The position numbers were made by a program, and so were the translations under genes. The notes under the pieces were generated by a model. It made no database searches and was not told the DNA's origin. It was given only the letters and a program-made list of their open reading frames with translations. Positions 1-9,134 of a stretch of 36,075 bases of DNA are shown in pieces (positions within the stretch are counted from its first letter, which is position 1; the number at the start of each line of letters is the position of its first letter). The stretch spans positions 1-36,075 of the IMG/VR virus record IMGVR_UViG_3300029449_000246. One strand, written 5' to 3'. Source of the stretch: a virus.

Positions 1-423
1 TTATGATAAAAATGCTAGATCATAACTGATATTCAAATGATCTGACAAAGTAGTCTCTAGTTCACTTTCCAATGTAGTAGAAACAAGCCCCAGTACTGTT
101 TTCGCGGTTATTCTAGCTTGTAATATTTCCGCTTTTTCTTCGATTGCTAATAACTCATTTTCAAGCCTTGCTTTTTTTTCTGCATCAGATTCTATATAAG
201 GCTCAACCTCTTCAATTATTTCTTCTATTTTTTCTATTTCTCCGTCTACAACTTCAAAATCATAGTATTCAGAGTTAGCAAGATAAACTCCATGAATGTC
301 TGAATCATAGTTTTTCATTAACTTTTCATATTCCTCGTTGTCATACCTAGTTTTTGAAACAGACGAATAAGGTATTATTTTTTCTGTTCTTTTTTCTGTT
401 TTATTTACAATGAATATCTTCAT
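1..423 (-). CDS. Small protein after tail fibre, possible fibre-assembly protein
   Basis: 140 residues, last gene seen in the late operon. The start is backed by AGGAGGT five bases upstream; the 17-base block from AAAAGG to the ATG is the same as at the preceding fibre gene. The N-terminus is polar, and residues about 60-120 are acidic and helix-rich (EIEKIEEIIEEVEP). No family is recognised with certainty. Position directly downstream of tail-fibre genes, size, and an acidic helical middle part fit fibre-assembly or fibre-chaperone proteins of P2/Mu-type phages, which help the fibre trimer fold. That role is inferred from place, not from a motif. The stop lies at the window edge and the gene is complete. 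Confidence 0.6.
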   Translation of the reverse strand: MKIFIVNKTEKRTEKIIPYSSVSKTRYDNEEYEKLMKNYDSDIHGVYLANSEYYDFEVVDGEIEKIEEIIEEVEPYIESDAEKKARLENELLAIEEKAEILQARITAKTVLGLVSTTLESELETTLSDHLNISYDLAFLS

Positions 424-467
424 TTTTACCTCCTTTTAAAAATTTAACTTCGTATAAATTTTAGAAT

Positions 468-1241
468 TTATTTTATATGGATTACAACGTACCTAGTGCC
501 TGATAATAAATTTGTTATTTGCAATTTTTCATTATCGGAATCATACGAAACAGTTATATACCCAGATAACGGGTCACCCTCTTGAATAACAACTAGATTA
601 GTACGGCGCCTATAATACGAACCATAACCACCAGTACCATCAAATAGAATATCTATCCATAAATAATCTCTAAAAGAAGACAAGTCTATTTCTATTGTAC
701 CGCTTTCTGGTATAGCTAAAATTTCGTTGTAAAGTACAATGTTTTTTTCTTGTAAATTCTCTACTTTATTTGAAATTGACTTAGCTGTAAATTCTTCAAA
801 ATCAGAATCAGGGTTATCGTCTCCAAGGGTCCATGTCTTGTCAGAATTGCACAAATAGTAAGTATGATTTGAAGAATCTTCTTCAAGATTATAACCATTG
901 TATACAGTATTAGTGGATACACTTTCTTGTTCAGATAAATTTCCTCCAAAGCTGTAACCTAATCTCAACAAATTCTGTATTTGGTCTGAAAGCTCTCCAC
1001 TACTCGAAGAAAAACCCGGAGTCGCCAGTTTGGCTTCCCCCCTTACGGTTTTTCCGTAGATTTTCCCTGAAGAGGCTTTCAAGTATCGTTTCTCTCCAGG
1101 ATATAATATAATCGCATCATCTGAACTAGTAGGCTCAGTAGTCGAATCAGCAAGAAGAATACCATTACTTGTATCTTTGTTAAGAAATGTTCCTTTCGTC
1201 TCAGATAATTCTGTCCATGTTTCATTATTTAATTTATACAT
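468..1241 (-). CDS. Tail fibre-like protein, paralogue of the next fibre's distal part
   Basis: 257 residues. An internal segment of about 70 residues (about 90-160, LLRLGYSFGGNLSEQ through SNKVE) is nearly the same as one in the 440-residue fibre protein encoded just upstream, and the DNA is near-identical for about 75 bases, pointing to recent duplication. The N-terminal 80 residues (WTELSETKGTF, GILLADSTTEPTSSDD) and the C-terminal beta-rich end differ from the fibre. It has AAGGAGG before the ATG. Likely a second fibre or receptor-binding component at the baseplate; it lacks the usual fibre N-terminus that docks to gpI/J, so it may bind the first fibre instead. The role is inferred. Confidence 0.65.
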   Translation of the reverse strand: MYKLNNETWTELSETKGTFLNKDTSNGILLADSTTEPTSSDDAIILYPGEKRYLKASSGKIYGKTVRGEAKLATPGFSSSSGELSDQIQNLLRLGYSFGGNLSEQESVSTNTVYNGYNLEEDSSNHTYYLCNSDKTWTLGDDNPDSDFEEFTAKSISNKVENLQEKNIVLYNEILAIPESGTIEIDLSSFRDYLWIDILFDGTGGYGSYYRRRTNLVVIQEGDPLSGYITVSYDSDNEKLQITNLLSGTRYVVIHIK

Positions 1242-1848
1242 TTTTACCTCCTTATAAAATTAATTTTTTCATAAAGTTTAAAGTTTATCCTATATATCCT
1301 ATCCCGATTACTTTTGAAATTACAGCGGTGACTCTTTCAGTTATATATATTTCATCTCTATTAGTATCTCTAAAGCACCCACTTATATATCTGTCGCCAG
1401 TAGCTTCATATAATCTATACTCATAGTCATTATTTCCAGATGTTAAGTCTGAAGCTACTATATAACTTGTATAAAATTTAAAATGTCTTATATTTGCTCC
1501 AGCAGTTTCATAACCTATAATCAATATTTCTTTGTAGTTATCCCAATTATCTGAAAGCGTTAAGACACCAGTTGAGGATTGAGAACCACTAAAAAGCTCT
1601 ACTTCCTCAAGGTTTTCAGTAAATAAAGTTTCTACTTTATTCGAAATTGACTTAGCTGTAAATTCTTCAAAATCAGAATCAGGGTTATCGTCTCCAAGGG
1701 TCCACGACTTACCTGTATTGCACAAATAATAAACATGATCTGCAGAATCTTCTTCAAGATCATAAGCGTTATAAATATAATTAGAAACTACAGTCTCTTG
1801 TTCAGAAAGATTGCCTCCAAATGTATACCCAAGCCGTAACAAATTTTC
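760..1848. repeat. Duplicated fibre segment (760-975 and 1631-1848)
   Basis: About 215 bases occur twice in direct orientation, once in each fibre gene. The first 74 bases (760-833 against 1631-1704) differ at about one position. The remainder diverges but still encodes matching protein. Such a repeat can recombine, deleting or swapping fibre tips. Confidence 0.85.
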
Positions 1849-2607
1849 TATGTCACTTGTTTCTAATTTGTTTTCATCTAAACTTTTAATTTCTTCAGAA
1901 AGTTTGAAGTTAGTAATACATTTAAAGTCAGTTTCATCAGCTCCGGACCATGATCCACTTGCAGTGTTCAAAGCTCTGTAATATTGAGAAGAATTTGTCG
2001 AGAGATATATTTTATCTTCTTCGATATCGGTTACTTCCTCAATGATACCTCCGTAGTTATCACCAAAAATATAGTTATGATTAGCCGATATTCCATCATC
2101 GCTGACAGTTATACTTTGATCAGATGATTTTACAGCATCCTCTATATCGAAAATAGTTGCATACACTGTGCTTGAATCTAATATAGTCTCAGCAGTCGCC
2201 CCTGAAATTGTAGTTAATACATCTCTCACCCTTTCCACGATGCTCCCACTATCACCACTTGGAAGTTCTTCCCCGTCTCCATCATTTATATAGCAGAAGA
2301 GACATTCTTCTATTTCGTCTGTTTTAGCAAATACTCCGACTTCTCTTACCCACTGAGAAGCTTCAAGTCCGTCATTGGAATATACTCCTCTTATTCTTAA
2401 AACATCATCTGTTTTACTTACAGATGTTACCTCTATATCTTTCCAGTAACTTATTAATCCTGTAAATTCAGCTGGAATATCTGTTTCTGTCAGTTCTCCG
2501 TCCCCTAGTTTTATCGTTGTAAACTGTAAAGGTACCTCCCTGCTCAGTGCATCTGCAAGTAAAATAGCTCCCGCATCTGTTAGTACGCTTCCTCCTGTGT
2601 CTAACAT
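1285..2607 (-). CDS. Tail fibre protein (P2 H-like, DUF3751-type N-terminus)
   Basis: 440 residues. The N-terminus (MLDTGGSVLTDAGAILLADA, then a stretch with FTTIKLGDGEL) has the form of the phage tail-collar/fibre N-terminal domain that anchors fibres to the P2-type baseplate. The middle is a linker with short repeats. Residues about 265-335 are the segment shared with the downstream paralogue. The last 90 residues are rich in Tyr, Thr and Ser, as in receptor-binding tips. It follows gpI by 13 bases and has AAGGAGG before the ATG. At 440 residues it is short for P2 H (669), so part of the shaft may be missing or carried by the second protein. Confidence 0.85.
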   Translation of the reverse strand: MLDTGGSVLTDAGAILLADALSREVPLQFTTIKLGDGELTETDIPAEFTGLISYWKDIEVTSVSKTDDVLRIRGVYSNDGLEASQWVREVGVFAKTDEIEECLFCYINDGDGEELPSGDSGSIVERVRDVLTTISGATAETILDSSTVYATIFDIEDAVKSSDQSITVSDDGISANHNYIFGDNYGGIIEEVTDIEEDKIYLSTNSSQYYRALNTASGSWSGADETDFKCITNFKLSEEIKSLDENKLETSDIENLLRLGYTFGGNLSEQETVVSNYIYNAYDLEEDSADHVYYLCNTGKSWTLGDDNPDSDFEEFTAKSISNKVETLFTENLEEVELFSGSQSSTGVLTLSDNWDNYKEILIIGYETAGANIRHFKFYTSYIVASDLTSGNNDYEYRLYEATGDRYISGCFRDTNRDEIYITERVTAVISKVIGIGYIG

Positions 2608-2620
2608 TATTTCCTCCTTA

Positions 2621-3184
2621 TTATGCTTGTGACGTTATTGTTCTGCCAGATGAATGAGACCCGCTTGAATATTGTTGTGTCATACTATCACTAGTAGAAA
2701 CAGTAAACCCATCCATATAAGATCTTTTGCTTTTATAACAATCCACCATTGCATATATTCTTTCTATTTCATCTGCACTGGGAACAGCATCTTCGACTAC
2801 CAGCTTAAAATAAAATGCATTTCCTCCATATTCAAACCATTCTAGAATTTGGATATCATCAAAAACGCTGTCTAAGGCATCTTGTAGGGCCCCTCTTGTG
2901 CCTTTCTGACTATGTGCTTTATAAGCATTTTCTACCATTGCTGCTTTTTCAGTTGTTGTCATATCCTCATCATAAAAATCAACATGCCATGCTGTTGCCA
3001 GTTCATCGAGCAGTTCATCTTCCATATCTTCAAAATCACTGTATAAAAATACATTTTGAACTTTAGGAAGTATTTTTTCTTTTATTTCATCTCCAAATAT
3101 AGTTACCATCGATACTATATTGTCATACTTTTTAAGATGATCAGGGAGAAGTTCGGTAAAATCCAATTCTGAAAGTTTAGTCAT
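2621..3184 (-). CDS. I: Baseplate/tail protein I
   Basis: 187 residues, P2 gpI family, a peripheral baseplate protein that links gpJ wedges to the fibre. Family signs: N-terminal LLPDHLKKYDNI, a middle LLDELATAWHVDFYDE close to the family's LPWLAWALSVDEWD-type stretch, and KGTRGALQDALDSV matching the KGT...ALE motif. I place the start at 3184, since GGAGG lies seven bases before that ATG; the longer reading from 3199 would put this site inside the gene. It overlaps the end of J by 8 bases, as in P2-like operons. Confidence 0.9.
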   Translation of the reverse strand: MTKLSELDFTELLPDHLKKYDNIVSMVTIFGDEIKEKILPKVQNVFLYSDFEDMEDELLDELATAWHVDFYDEDMTTTEKAAMVENAYKAHSQKGTRGALQDALDSVFDDIQILEWFEYGGNAFYFKLVVEDAVPSADEIERIYAMVDCYKSKRSYMDGFTVSTSDSMTQQYSSGSHSSGRTITSQA

Positions 3185-4298
3185 CTTCAATACCTCCATA
3201 AGTGAGGTTGAAACTTGTATTAGAAGCTACTTGATAACCTAAAACCTCTGTAAAAACAGGGCTTGTTATTACAAGTCTTTTGGCTCCAGCGGTTCTGCAC
3301 AGACTTATAAGTTCCTGAGGTTCTATGTCTCTTCCTAGAGTTGCCTTTTGCCATGTAAGGTAAGATTCTCCTGCTGCTTCTACAGCAGTTTTTATACTGC
3401 TTAGCAGAGTTTCATTCGAAGAACCGACGTAATAGGTCGCTTCTACTGTATATTCAACCTGTTCTGGAGCAACTACGCTCACAGAATCAGTAAGAGGCCT
3501 CATATAGTCGCCAGAAAGATATTCCTCTATAGTAGATAACATCTCTTCACCTGGAATCTCCCCGTCACTCAATAAAGGCCTTACCTCTATTTCTCCGGCC
3601 GATGGGGAACTTACATACACATCCTCTACACTGGAATGAGCGGCTTTGGCATGATACTCATACGCCCCTTTAGGTCCGGCAACAGAAAATCCTTCTGGAG
3701 CCTCTTCTATCCTTTCTGCAAAGTCTTCTTCACTTTCCTCTTCAGCTCCTCCCTCACTCTCTGTAAGGTTCGTAACACTCTCAACAAAAGCGATGGGCTC
3801 TACCATTGTATTTATTTGCCCTGCTAAAAATCCGTTTCCTACAGTACCGGTTTCTGTACAGGTTACAGCTACGTCTACATATGATTCCCCTATAGCCAGT
3901 TCTGCATCCTCATAACTAGAAAAGAATACTTCCCCTCCTGCAGTTACCTGACTCCCTGCTGGTATTGTCTGAATCGACCCGAAAGTTTTTGAGAAAGTAT
4001 ATCTCATAGTAGTAACAGCAGCTACTGCCGTATCCTTTTCTATTCCTTTAAAAGCCCCTAAATGGGTTAGGTAATCCCCGGTAGAATATCTTGGGAGGTT
4101 CATTTTACCCGTTGTATTTATGTGGTTTGCGAGCATCAAAACCACTGCCGCTGTAAATTCAACGAAATCCCTTTCACCGTCTCCTTCTGCCAAGGTCTTG
4201 CCTGTCATTTCCTCATATAAATTTATAAGGGTTGTTTTCGTGTCATCTGCGTCCATACTTATAAAATCAATATCAGGAAGATCACTAAGACTCATCAT
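3177..4298 (-). CDS. J: Baseplate assembly protein J
   Basis: 373 residues, Baseplate_J family (P2 gpJ), a wedge protein. Visible signs: GEGERDFVEF-like N-terminal stretch, LTHLGAFKGIEKD in the position of the family's LD.LG...G, and the middle VEPIAFVESVTNLTESEGGAEEESEEDFAERI, which matches the conserved loop ending in 'GG...ES...R'. The C-terminal part has YVGSSNETLLSSIKTAVEA. The start is one of two ATGs at 4298/4295 with GGGGTGA upstream; a TTG at 4301 is less likely. It overlaps W by 14 bases. Confidence 0.92.
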   Translation of the reverse strand: MMSLSDLPDIDFISMDADDTKTTLINLYEEMTGKTLAEGDGERDFVEFTAAVVLMLANHINTTGKMNLPRYSTGDYLTHLGAFKGIEKDTAVAAVTTMRYTFSKTFGSIQTIPAGSQVTAGGEVFFSSYEDAELAIGESYVDVAVTCTETGTVGNGFLAGQINTMVEPIAFVESVTNLTESEGGAEEESEEDFAERIEEAPEGFSVAGPKGAYEYHAKAAHSSVEDVYVSSPSAGEIEVRPLLSDGEIPGEEMLSTIEEYLSGDYMRPLTDSVSVVAPEQVEYTVEATYYVGSSNETLLSSIKTAVEAAGESYLTWQKATLGRDIEPQELISLCRTAGAKRLVITSPVFTEVLGYQVASNTSFNLTYGGIEDD

Positions 4299-4569
4299 CA
4301 ATCACCCCGTTTAGAGTAGGAGTTATTTTCCCGTTGTCGTCATATTCAAAATCAACACTTTCCACTGTATATCTCGACTCCTCTCTCTCTATTTCTTCCA
4401 CAACCTCTACAGCCATTTTAGCCTCTATAGTATTTTGCGGAGCATCTATATAGCTGTTTGAGATTCCCTTCCCGCGATTAAAGGGAAGAGTCCCTCTCGT
4501 CCTTGCCAATGCATTGTTTACGTTCTGCATTATCTTTAAATCCCCGGTCAAATTAAAATCAAAGTCCAT
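4285..4569 (-). CDS. W: Baseplate wedge protein W (gp25-like)
   Basis: 94 residues, GPW/gp25 family, the core wedge protein that initiates sheath assembly in contractile tails. The N-terminus LTGDLKIMQNVNNALARTRG followed by LPFNRGKG is the family pattern (I...I..iL.T..G.R...P..G). P2 W is 115 residues, so this is a little short. ATG overlaps the stop of U (TAATG), indicating translational coupling, with AAGGAG upstream. It sits between U and J. Confidence 0.88.
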   Translation of the reverse strand: MDFDFNLTGDLKIMQNVNNALARTRGTLPFNRGKGISNSYIDAPQNTIEAKMAVEVVEEIEREESRYTVESVDFEYDDNGKITPTLNGVIDDES

Positions 4570-4961
4570 TATACATACTCCTTTAAATTTAAAGTCACGT
4601 TGGCTTTTATCAGCTTCCCTGCTTTGGTATAAGCTTTATGACTTTCAGATATACTCTGAATTACAAACTTACCTGACCCGACCACAGTGTTGCCCAATAT
4701 AAAAGTCAATATTTCTCCTGTATCTCTGTAATTTCTTAAAGTTTCAAGTTCTGTAGCTGGAGTCACATTAAAAATAGTATTCAGGTGTATATCCATACTA
4801 ATCTCTTCCAGGGATGGCCCCAAAAATTCAAGTTTGGGTTTATCCCCGATTATATTATGCTCAGCCCATCTGCTCGAACCATTTCTTTTCAGATTATCAA
4901 ATGTAAGTATTTTAAATACATTTGCTTCAAATGCTACATCTCCCAAAGCCCCTATAGCCAT
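4569..4961 (-). CDS. U: Tail protein U (tail terminator-like, P2 GpU)
   Basis: 130 residues. P2 GpU family pattern: IGALGDVAFE at the N-terminus, then RWAEHNIIGDKPKLEFLGPS and an ILTFILGNTVVGSGKFVIQSI stretch. P2 U is a tail completion protein of similar size (159). AGGAGG lies before the ATG. Here the gene lies between V and W, not next to X and D as in P2, a common rearrangement in P2-like tails of Gram-positive and fusobacterial phages. Confidence 0.85.
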   Translation of the reverse strand: MAIGALGDVAFEANVFKILTFDNLKRNGSSRWAEHNIIGDKPKLEFLGPSLEEISMDIHLNTIFNVTPATELETLRNYRDTGEILTFILGNTVVGSGKFVIQSISESHKAYTKAGKLIKANVTLNLKEYV

Positions 4962-4972
4962 GTATTAACCTC

Positions 4973-5530
4973 CTACGATGCCGACGGTGGTCCACTTTTA
5001 CTAAGACCTGCTGTAACTTTAGTAGTTACGTGTGTACTCAGAGGAATTCCACTTGCAGTTACCTCTCCATCTGAATTTTCATAATCACCATTTTCCTGCG
5101 ACACATCTCCATCAAGAGTTATTCCGTTGCTTGCACTTATTTTTATAGTTTCAGCAGAAAAATCCATGTTACTGCTACTTGTAACAGACACATCCCCCAC
5201 ACATTCCACTGTTAGTTTGCTTTCTGTTTTGTCATACTCTACCTTTGTTCCATCATCAAAGACCACCATTCTTTTACCTTTTCCTGCTCCCTCTGGGATG
5301 GTGTCCGCACTAGAATAGCCTGACCCTAAATAAAATCCCTGAGAACTTCCTGGCAAAAATAGAGCTAATCCAAGCTCGTCAATATCAGGCATATCATAAT
5401 CTTTAGAAGATTTTGATCTCCCCTGGAGAACTATCAGATCACCGCTTATCAGATCATCTCTGTCAGGCATCTTTACCTTTACTGTTCCTGCTGCGTAATT
5501 TACTGTAGATACAATTCCCATGCTTAACAT
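4973..5530 (-). CDS. V: Baseplate spike protein V
   Basis: 185 residues. GpV-type central spike that punctures the outer layer: N-terminal OB-fold (GIVSTVNYAAGTVKVKMPDR, then LPGSSQGFYLGSGYS) followed by a beta-helical needle (DGTKVEYDKTESKLTVECVG, SSNMDFSAETIKISA). I do not see the HxH iron-binding tip of P2 V, and the last 30 residues are Ser/Thr/Gly-rich. Start at 5530 (MLSMG) is set by GGAGGG six bases upstream; its ATG shares a base with the stop of D (TAATG). The upstream in-frame ATG at 5548 has no such site. Confidence 0.85.
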   Translation of the reverse strand: MLSMGIVSTVNYAAGTVKVKMPDRDDLISGDLIVLQGRSKSSKDYDMPDIDELGLALFLPGSSQGFYLGSGYSSADTIPEGAGKGKRMVVFDDGTKVEYDKTESKLTVECVGDVSVTSSSNMDFSAETIKISASNGITLDGDVSQENGDYENSDGEVTASGIPLSTHVTTKVTAGLSKSGPPSAS

Positions 5531-6576
5531 TAATATCCCTCCAGACATTCACGGGCTTGAAGGCTTACCTGATACCCGTTCCCAAGTTTATGTGAAGCTT
5601 TTGTGATTATATATTTTCCCTCGTACATTCCAAAGCCGCTTACATCGCAAGTCAGACCTGCAGAAATAAAGCTACTTGGATAAAAAATTTCAAAATCTCC
5701 TGTAAGGGTATTTTTATTTTTATTTCTGAGTATTTTCTTTGCTTTTCTTTCTGTATTAAGTTCCTTTTCTGTAACGCTTTCCCCTGGGACACTTGCCCTT
5801 TCTTTTAGAACTAGTTCCCTACCGGTTTCTTCCCTGTATCGGGATCTGTCACTTGCAGTAAAAGTTTTTTCTATTTTCTCACCCAAAACAGGGTCTGTAT
5901 AAGTTACTCTCGACTTTAAATAAGTGTCAGTATCGTCATCTGAGAAAGAATAACTTTTACAAATATCTTTTGTTATTGTGAAGGTGCCGTCTGAGCTTTC
6001 GTATTCAGCTTCATCAAATACGACTATAGTGCTGTTGAAAACTTTGACTGATATTCCATTTTCAGAGCATATTTTTTTTAAAAAATTCCAGTAACTTTCA
6101 TCTTTCATCTCAAGCCTGTCAAAATAACCATTCCATGAAGTCTCTAACATGGTTTCAAGGTCTAAATTTTCACCAAGTTCAGATATTATTTTTGAAAAAG
6201 TTATGTTTTCCCAGGCTTTGTTCTTCTTTTCATCTGCCATATTCAAGCTTAAAGGGACAGATATTCCCCTCAGTGTTAATACGTCAGGAGGGCCGGAAAA
6301 CGTCGGGTTATCTATTTCAAAAGTTCCACATGGAAGTGATATTTCGCCCTCTTCACCGTCCCAGTTTTCAAGGACTATAGTTGCAGTTATTCTGTCACCC
6401 TTTTGAGGTTGCCAGTCCTGCAGCCAGTTTCCGTCCCTGTCATCCAGGGTTATTTCTATATCATCAAATTCATCTAAATTATCGTTATAGGTGAATCCAA
6501 GAAGAAAAGGGGCAACATCAGTTGTAATGTCCACCCCTTCATATTCTATCTCCACCCTTGAGTTTCTAGCTTTCAA
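5530..6576 (-). CDS. D: Tail hub / late control protein D
   Basis: 348 residues, P2 gpD (phage late control D; T4 gp27-like hub) that joins spike and tube. Visible: N-terminal ARNSRVEIEYEGVDITTDVA, FLLGFTYNDNLDEFDDIEITLDDRDG, and LRGISVPLSLNMADEKKNKAWEN, which matches the family's conserved 'K...W....tl..i...iA' part. Late control is a historic name. The start is TTG (6574-6576) with GGAG seven bases upstream; no in-frame ATG precedes it. The gene follows X by 4 bases. Confidence 0.9.
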   Translation of the reverse strand: MKARNSRVEIEYEGVDITTDVAPFLLGFTYNDNLDEFDDIEITLDDRDGNWLQDWQPQKGDRITATIVLENWDGEEGEISLPCGTFEIDNPTFSGPPDVLTLRGISVPLSLNMADEKKNKAWENITFSKIISELGENLDLETMLETSWNGYFDRLEMKDESYWNFLKKICSENGISVKVFNSTIVVFDEAEYESSDGTFTITKDICKSYSFSDDDTDTYLKSRVTYTDPVLGEKIEKTFTASDRSRYREETGRELVLKERASVPGESVTEKELNTERKAKKILRNKNKNTLTGDFEIFYPSSFISAGLTCDVSGFGMYEGKYIITKASHKLGNGYQVSLQARECLEGY

Positions 6577-6580
6577 CTTA

Positions 6581-6787
6581 TCACTCCTTCCAAGGTGGCA
6601 GATTAGTAGCCGAGGTGTCTATTGTGATATCCGGTACACTCAGGACCACTCCAGCACTGAATATGGCGACATCGCTATAGCCAAGATTTGCACTCATCAG
6701 ATCTCCTGTATAACTTGAGTTCCCCCAAAGATTGTATGCGATTAAATCCCAGGTATCTCCCTGGATAGTAGTATAACTATCTGCCAT
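6581..6787 (-). CDS. X: Tail protein X (LysM-like)
   Basis: 68 residues, P2 gpX family, a LysM-like fold (YTTIQGDTWDLIAYNLWGNS ... LMSANLGYSDVAIFSAGVVL) that holds the tape measure to the hub. P2 X is 67 residues, so the length agrees. It overlaps the tape-measure stop by 11 bases and has AGGAGA upstream. Place between tape measure and D is typical. Confidence 0.92.
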   Translation of the reverse strand: MADSYTTIQGDTWDLIAYNLWGNSSYTGDLMSANLGYSDVAIFSAGVVLSVPDITIDTSATNLPPWKE

Positions 6788-9134
6788 GTCCTCTTCTCCT
6801 TTTATCTCTTTCTATATCTCTCAATACTTTTTCAAAGTCGGTTTTATCTCTCTGGAGAACCCTTTCAACTCCTGACGAGTCATTTGCATGTATCACAGGA
6901 GCATAAGTCACATGAAACGTTCCTCCTGAAGAGATTCCACCTGATCCTGCCCCGGAATTCATCCCAAGAGCATCTCCTGCTTTTTGCCACAGAGATATAG
7001 ACCTCTGAGATCCTCCGTCATGGGGAATAATGCTTTCAGAATATCTTCCTTCTCCAACCATAGCAAGAGTAGGACTGCTAACTATTCCACCTTCTGCGAA
7101 TTCAGGGATAATTCCTTTGAAAAATCCTACAACATTATTTTTTACATTTCCCGCCTTGTCTTTAATAGCTCCGGCTATTTCAAAAGCCTTTTTACCTAAT
7201 TCTGCTGCTTTCTCCCATTTTCCTATGAGCCAGTCAAGTACAGGTTGCATGAATTCTTTAATTTTAAGTCCTAACTCCTTGGACTTTTCAGAAATAGTAT
7301 CCCAGTTTTTATATAATAATATCCCTGCTGCCACTACTCCGCCTATTGCGACTGCATACCATGTGATAGGATTAGCAAGTAAAGCTACTCCCATTTTTCC
7401 TACACTTCCCGTTACTGTGCTCAAGATTCCTGGTACTTTACCTGCAACTTCAGCAATAGACCCCCAGTTTTTATAAACTCCGGAACCTAAAGAGATAAGC
7501 TTTCCGAACCCCATTTGTCCTATTCCCACAGCTGCATTAGCCGCTACCAAACCTCCGACAACTTTAAATATTGTTGAAGCTAGTTTTGGGTTTTCATTTT
7601 TCCATTCTACAAATTTACTTGATAATTCTGCGACCTTTTCAGCACCTTTAACCACATAAGGTAAAAAATCTTTTCCTATACTGTCGGCAGCTATAGCAAG
7701 GGATGCTGTTGCTATTTTCACAGAATTGTTACTCGTGCTATTTCTGTTTTCAAATTCTTTTAAAGCTGACCCGGCATAATTTGATTTTTCTCTTACTTTG
7801 TCAAAACTGGAACCTAAGAAATCCAGGTTTTGCAGAAGTGAAGACGCTGCTTTTTGAGTTCCTGCTTCACTTCCGAACAATCCTTTGATTACACTTACCT
7901 GTTGCGTTTTATCCAAAGATTGTATTTTTTCAAACACAGCATTTAGAGTTCCTTCAGCATCTTTTTGCATGTCAGAAGCTATTGTTTTAGGATCAAAACC
8001 TAACATGGCATATGCTGATTCCTGATTTTTAGTAACCATATCCCCAGCTGTAAGGCCTTTTAGAATGTTCTTTAATCCTGTAGAAGCATCCTCAGAACCC
8101 ATTCCGAAAGATAGTAGCGAAGCCCCAAGAGCTGCGGTTTTAGAAACTGCAAGACCTGAGTTTCTACCTACAGCTCCTATCCTTGTCACAAAATCTGCCA
8201 ATTCAGGAGCTTTTGCACTTGTGGTATCAGAAAGGAAGTTGATTTGATCTGTAAGGTCCCCTAGCTCTTCTCTACCCATTCCAAAAGCATTTTTCCATGT
8301 GAACATCATATCAGCAGATTGTTCTCTTGACATGTCAAAAGCTATTGCCATTCTTGCAGCATCTGCCACAAATTCAGAAACATCCCCTTTAGCTATTCCG
8401 GCTTGTCCTGCACTGGCTCCCATTGCATATAGCTCGTTCAAAGATAAGGCTATATTCTGCTTAGTTATAAGGTTTTGTAACTCCTTCTTATAAGCATCTT
8501 CTTCAGCTTTATCTTTGAAATCCATTACCTTTTTTACATCTGCAAAGGCATCTTCAGCATCCATTGCCATCTTCACAGGAACCAGGAGAGCAGCCCCTGC
8601 CACAGCGGATTTTGCAACCCTGCCCTGTCCGGCAGAGGCCATATTTTGTCCGACCTCTTTTATAGCCGCAGCCTTTGCGAATCTCTCTCTCTTTTTTGTC
8701 GCCTGTTCGATTTCATTTCCTAGTTTCTTGTAGCTTTTACCCAAGTTAGCCAGGGGAACACCCTGTTTTCCAAGCTCCTTTCTGGAAGCCTGGAGTTTTT
8801 CTCTTTGGGTATTCAGTTTTTTACTTAGCGATTCCACTTCTTTTTTAGCTTTATTTTGTTCAGTAATCATTTTCTTTGTAGGGCTGTCTGTAGACTTTAT
8901 TTCTCTTGTCAGATTTTTAAGTTTTGTCTTGGCGTCTATAAGCTTTTTCTCTGTCTCTCCAAGCCCGCCCCGTAGTTTTTCAAAATTCTTCAGATCACTT
9001 TGGGCTTTATTTAGGTCTCTTATCTCTTTATTTACAGTTGCTACTGCTTTATTCGCCTTTCCAAAGGAGGAAGCGAAGCCCGAGCCTATCTTTCCTCCTA
9101 TAGCAAAAGCTACCTGGTAGGTTTTCCTAGCCAT
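6777..9134 (-). CDS. T: Tail tape measure protein (TP901 type)
   Basis: 785 residues. The protein sets tail length and probably forms the DNA channel in the host membrane. Residues about 30-165 are coiled coil (many K/E/L heptads). The core (about 175-420; ALGASLLSFGMGSEDASTGL, GMGREELGDLTDQI) is the TP901 tape-measure domain. Two hydrophobic stretches (about 530-560 and 590-615, YAVAIGGVVAAGILLYKNWD) can span a membrane. The C-terminus has GGIVSSPTLAMVGEGRYSE, a motif common at the end of these proteins. AGGAGG lies just before the ATG, which also overlaps the end of the frameshifted chaperone. Confidence 0.95.
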   Translation of the reverse strand: MARKTYQVAFAIGGKIGSGFASSFGKANKAVATVNKEIRDLNKAQSDLKNFEKLRGGLGETEKKLIDAKTKLKNLTREIKSTDSPTKKMITEQNKAKKEVESLSKKLNTQREKLQASRKELGKQGVPLANLGKSYKKLGNEIEQATKKRERFAKAAAIKEVGQNMASAGQGRVAKSAVAGAALLVPVKMAMDAEDAFADVKKVMDFKDKAEEDAYKKELQNLITKQNIALSLNELYAMGASAGQAGIAKGDVSEFVADAARMAIAFDMSREQSADMMFTWKNAFGMGREELGDLTDQINFLSDTTSAKAPELADFVTRIGAVGRNSGLAVSKTAALGASLLSFGMGSEDASTGLKNILKGLTAGDMVTKNQESAYAMLGFDPKTIASDMQKDAEGTLNAVFEKIQSLDKTQQVSVIKGLFGSEAGTQKAASSLLQNLDFLGSSFDKVREKSNYAGSALKEFENRNSTSNNSVKIATASLAIAADSIGKDFLPYVVKGAEKVAELSSKFVEWKNENPKLASTIFKVVGGLVAANAAVGIGQMGFGKLISLGSGVYKNWGSIAEVAGKVPGILSTVTGSVGKMGVALLANPITWYAVAIGGVVAAGILLYKNWDTISEKSKELGLKIKEFMQPVLDWLIGKWEKAAELGKKAFEIAGAIKDKAGNVKNNVVGFFKGIIPEFAEGGIVSSPTLAMVGEGRYSESIIPHDGGSQRSISLWQKAGDALGMNSGAGSGGISSGGTFHVTYAPVIHANDSSGVERVLQRDKTDFEKVLRDIERDKRRRGHGR

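Noticed and set aside
8065-9120. Several plus-strand frames of 60-72 codons across the tape-measure gene
   Set aside because: They lie antisense to a strong gene, lack ribosome sites and mirror its codon pattern.
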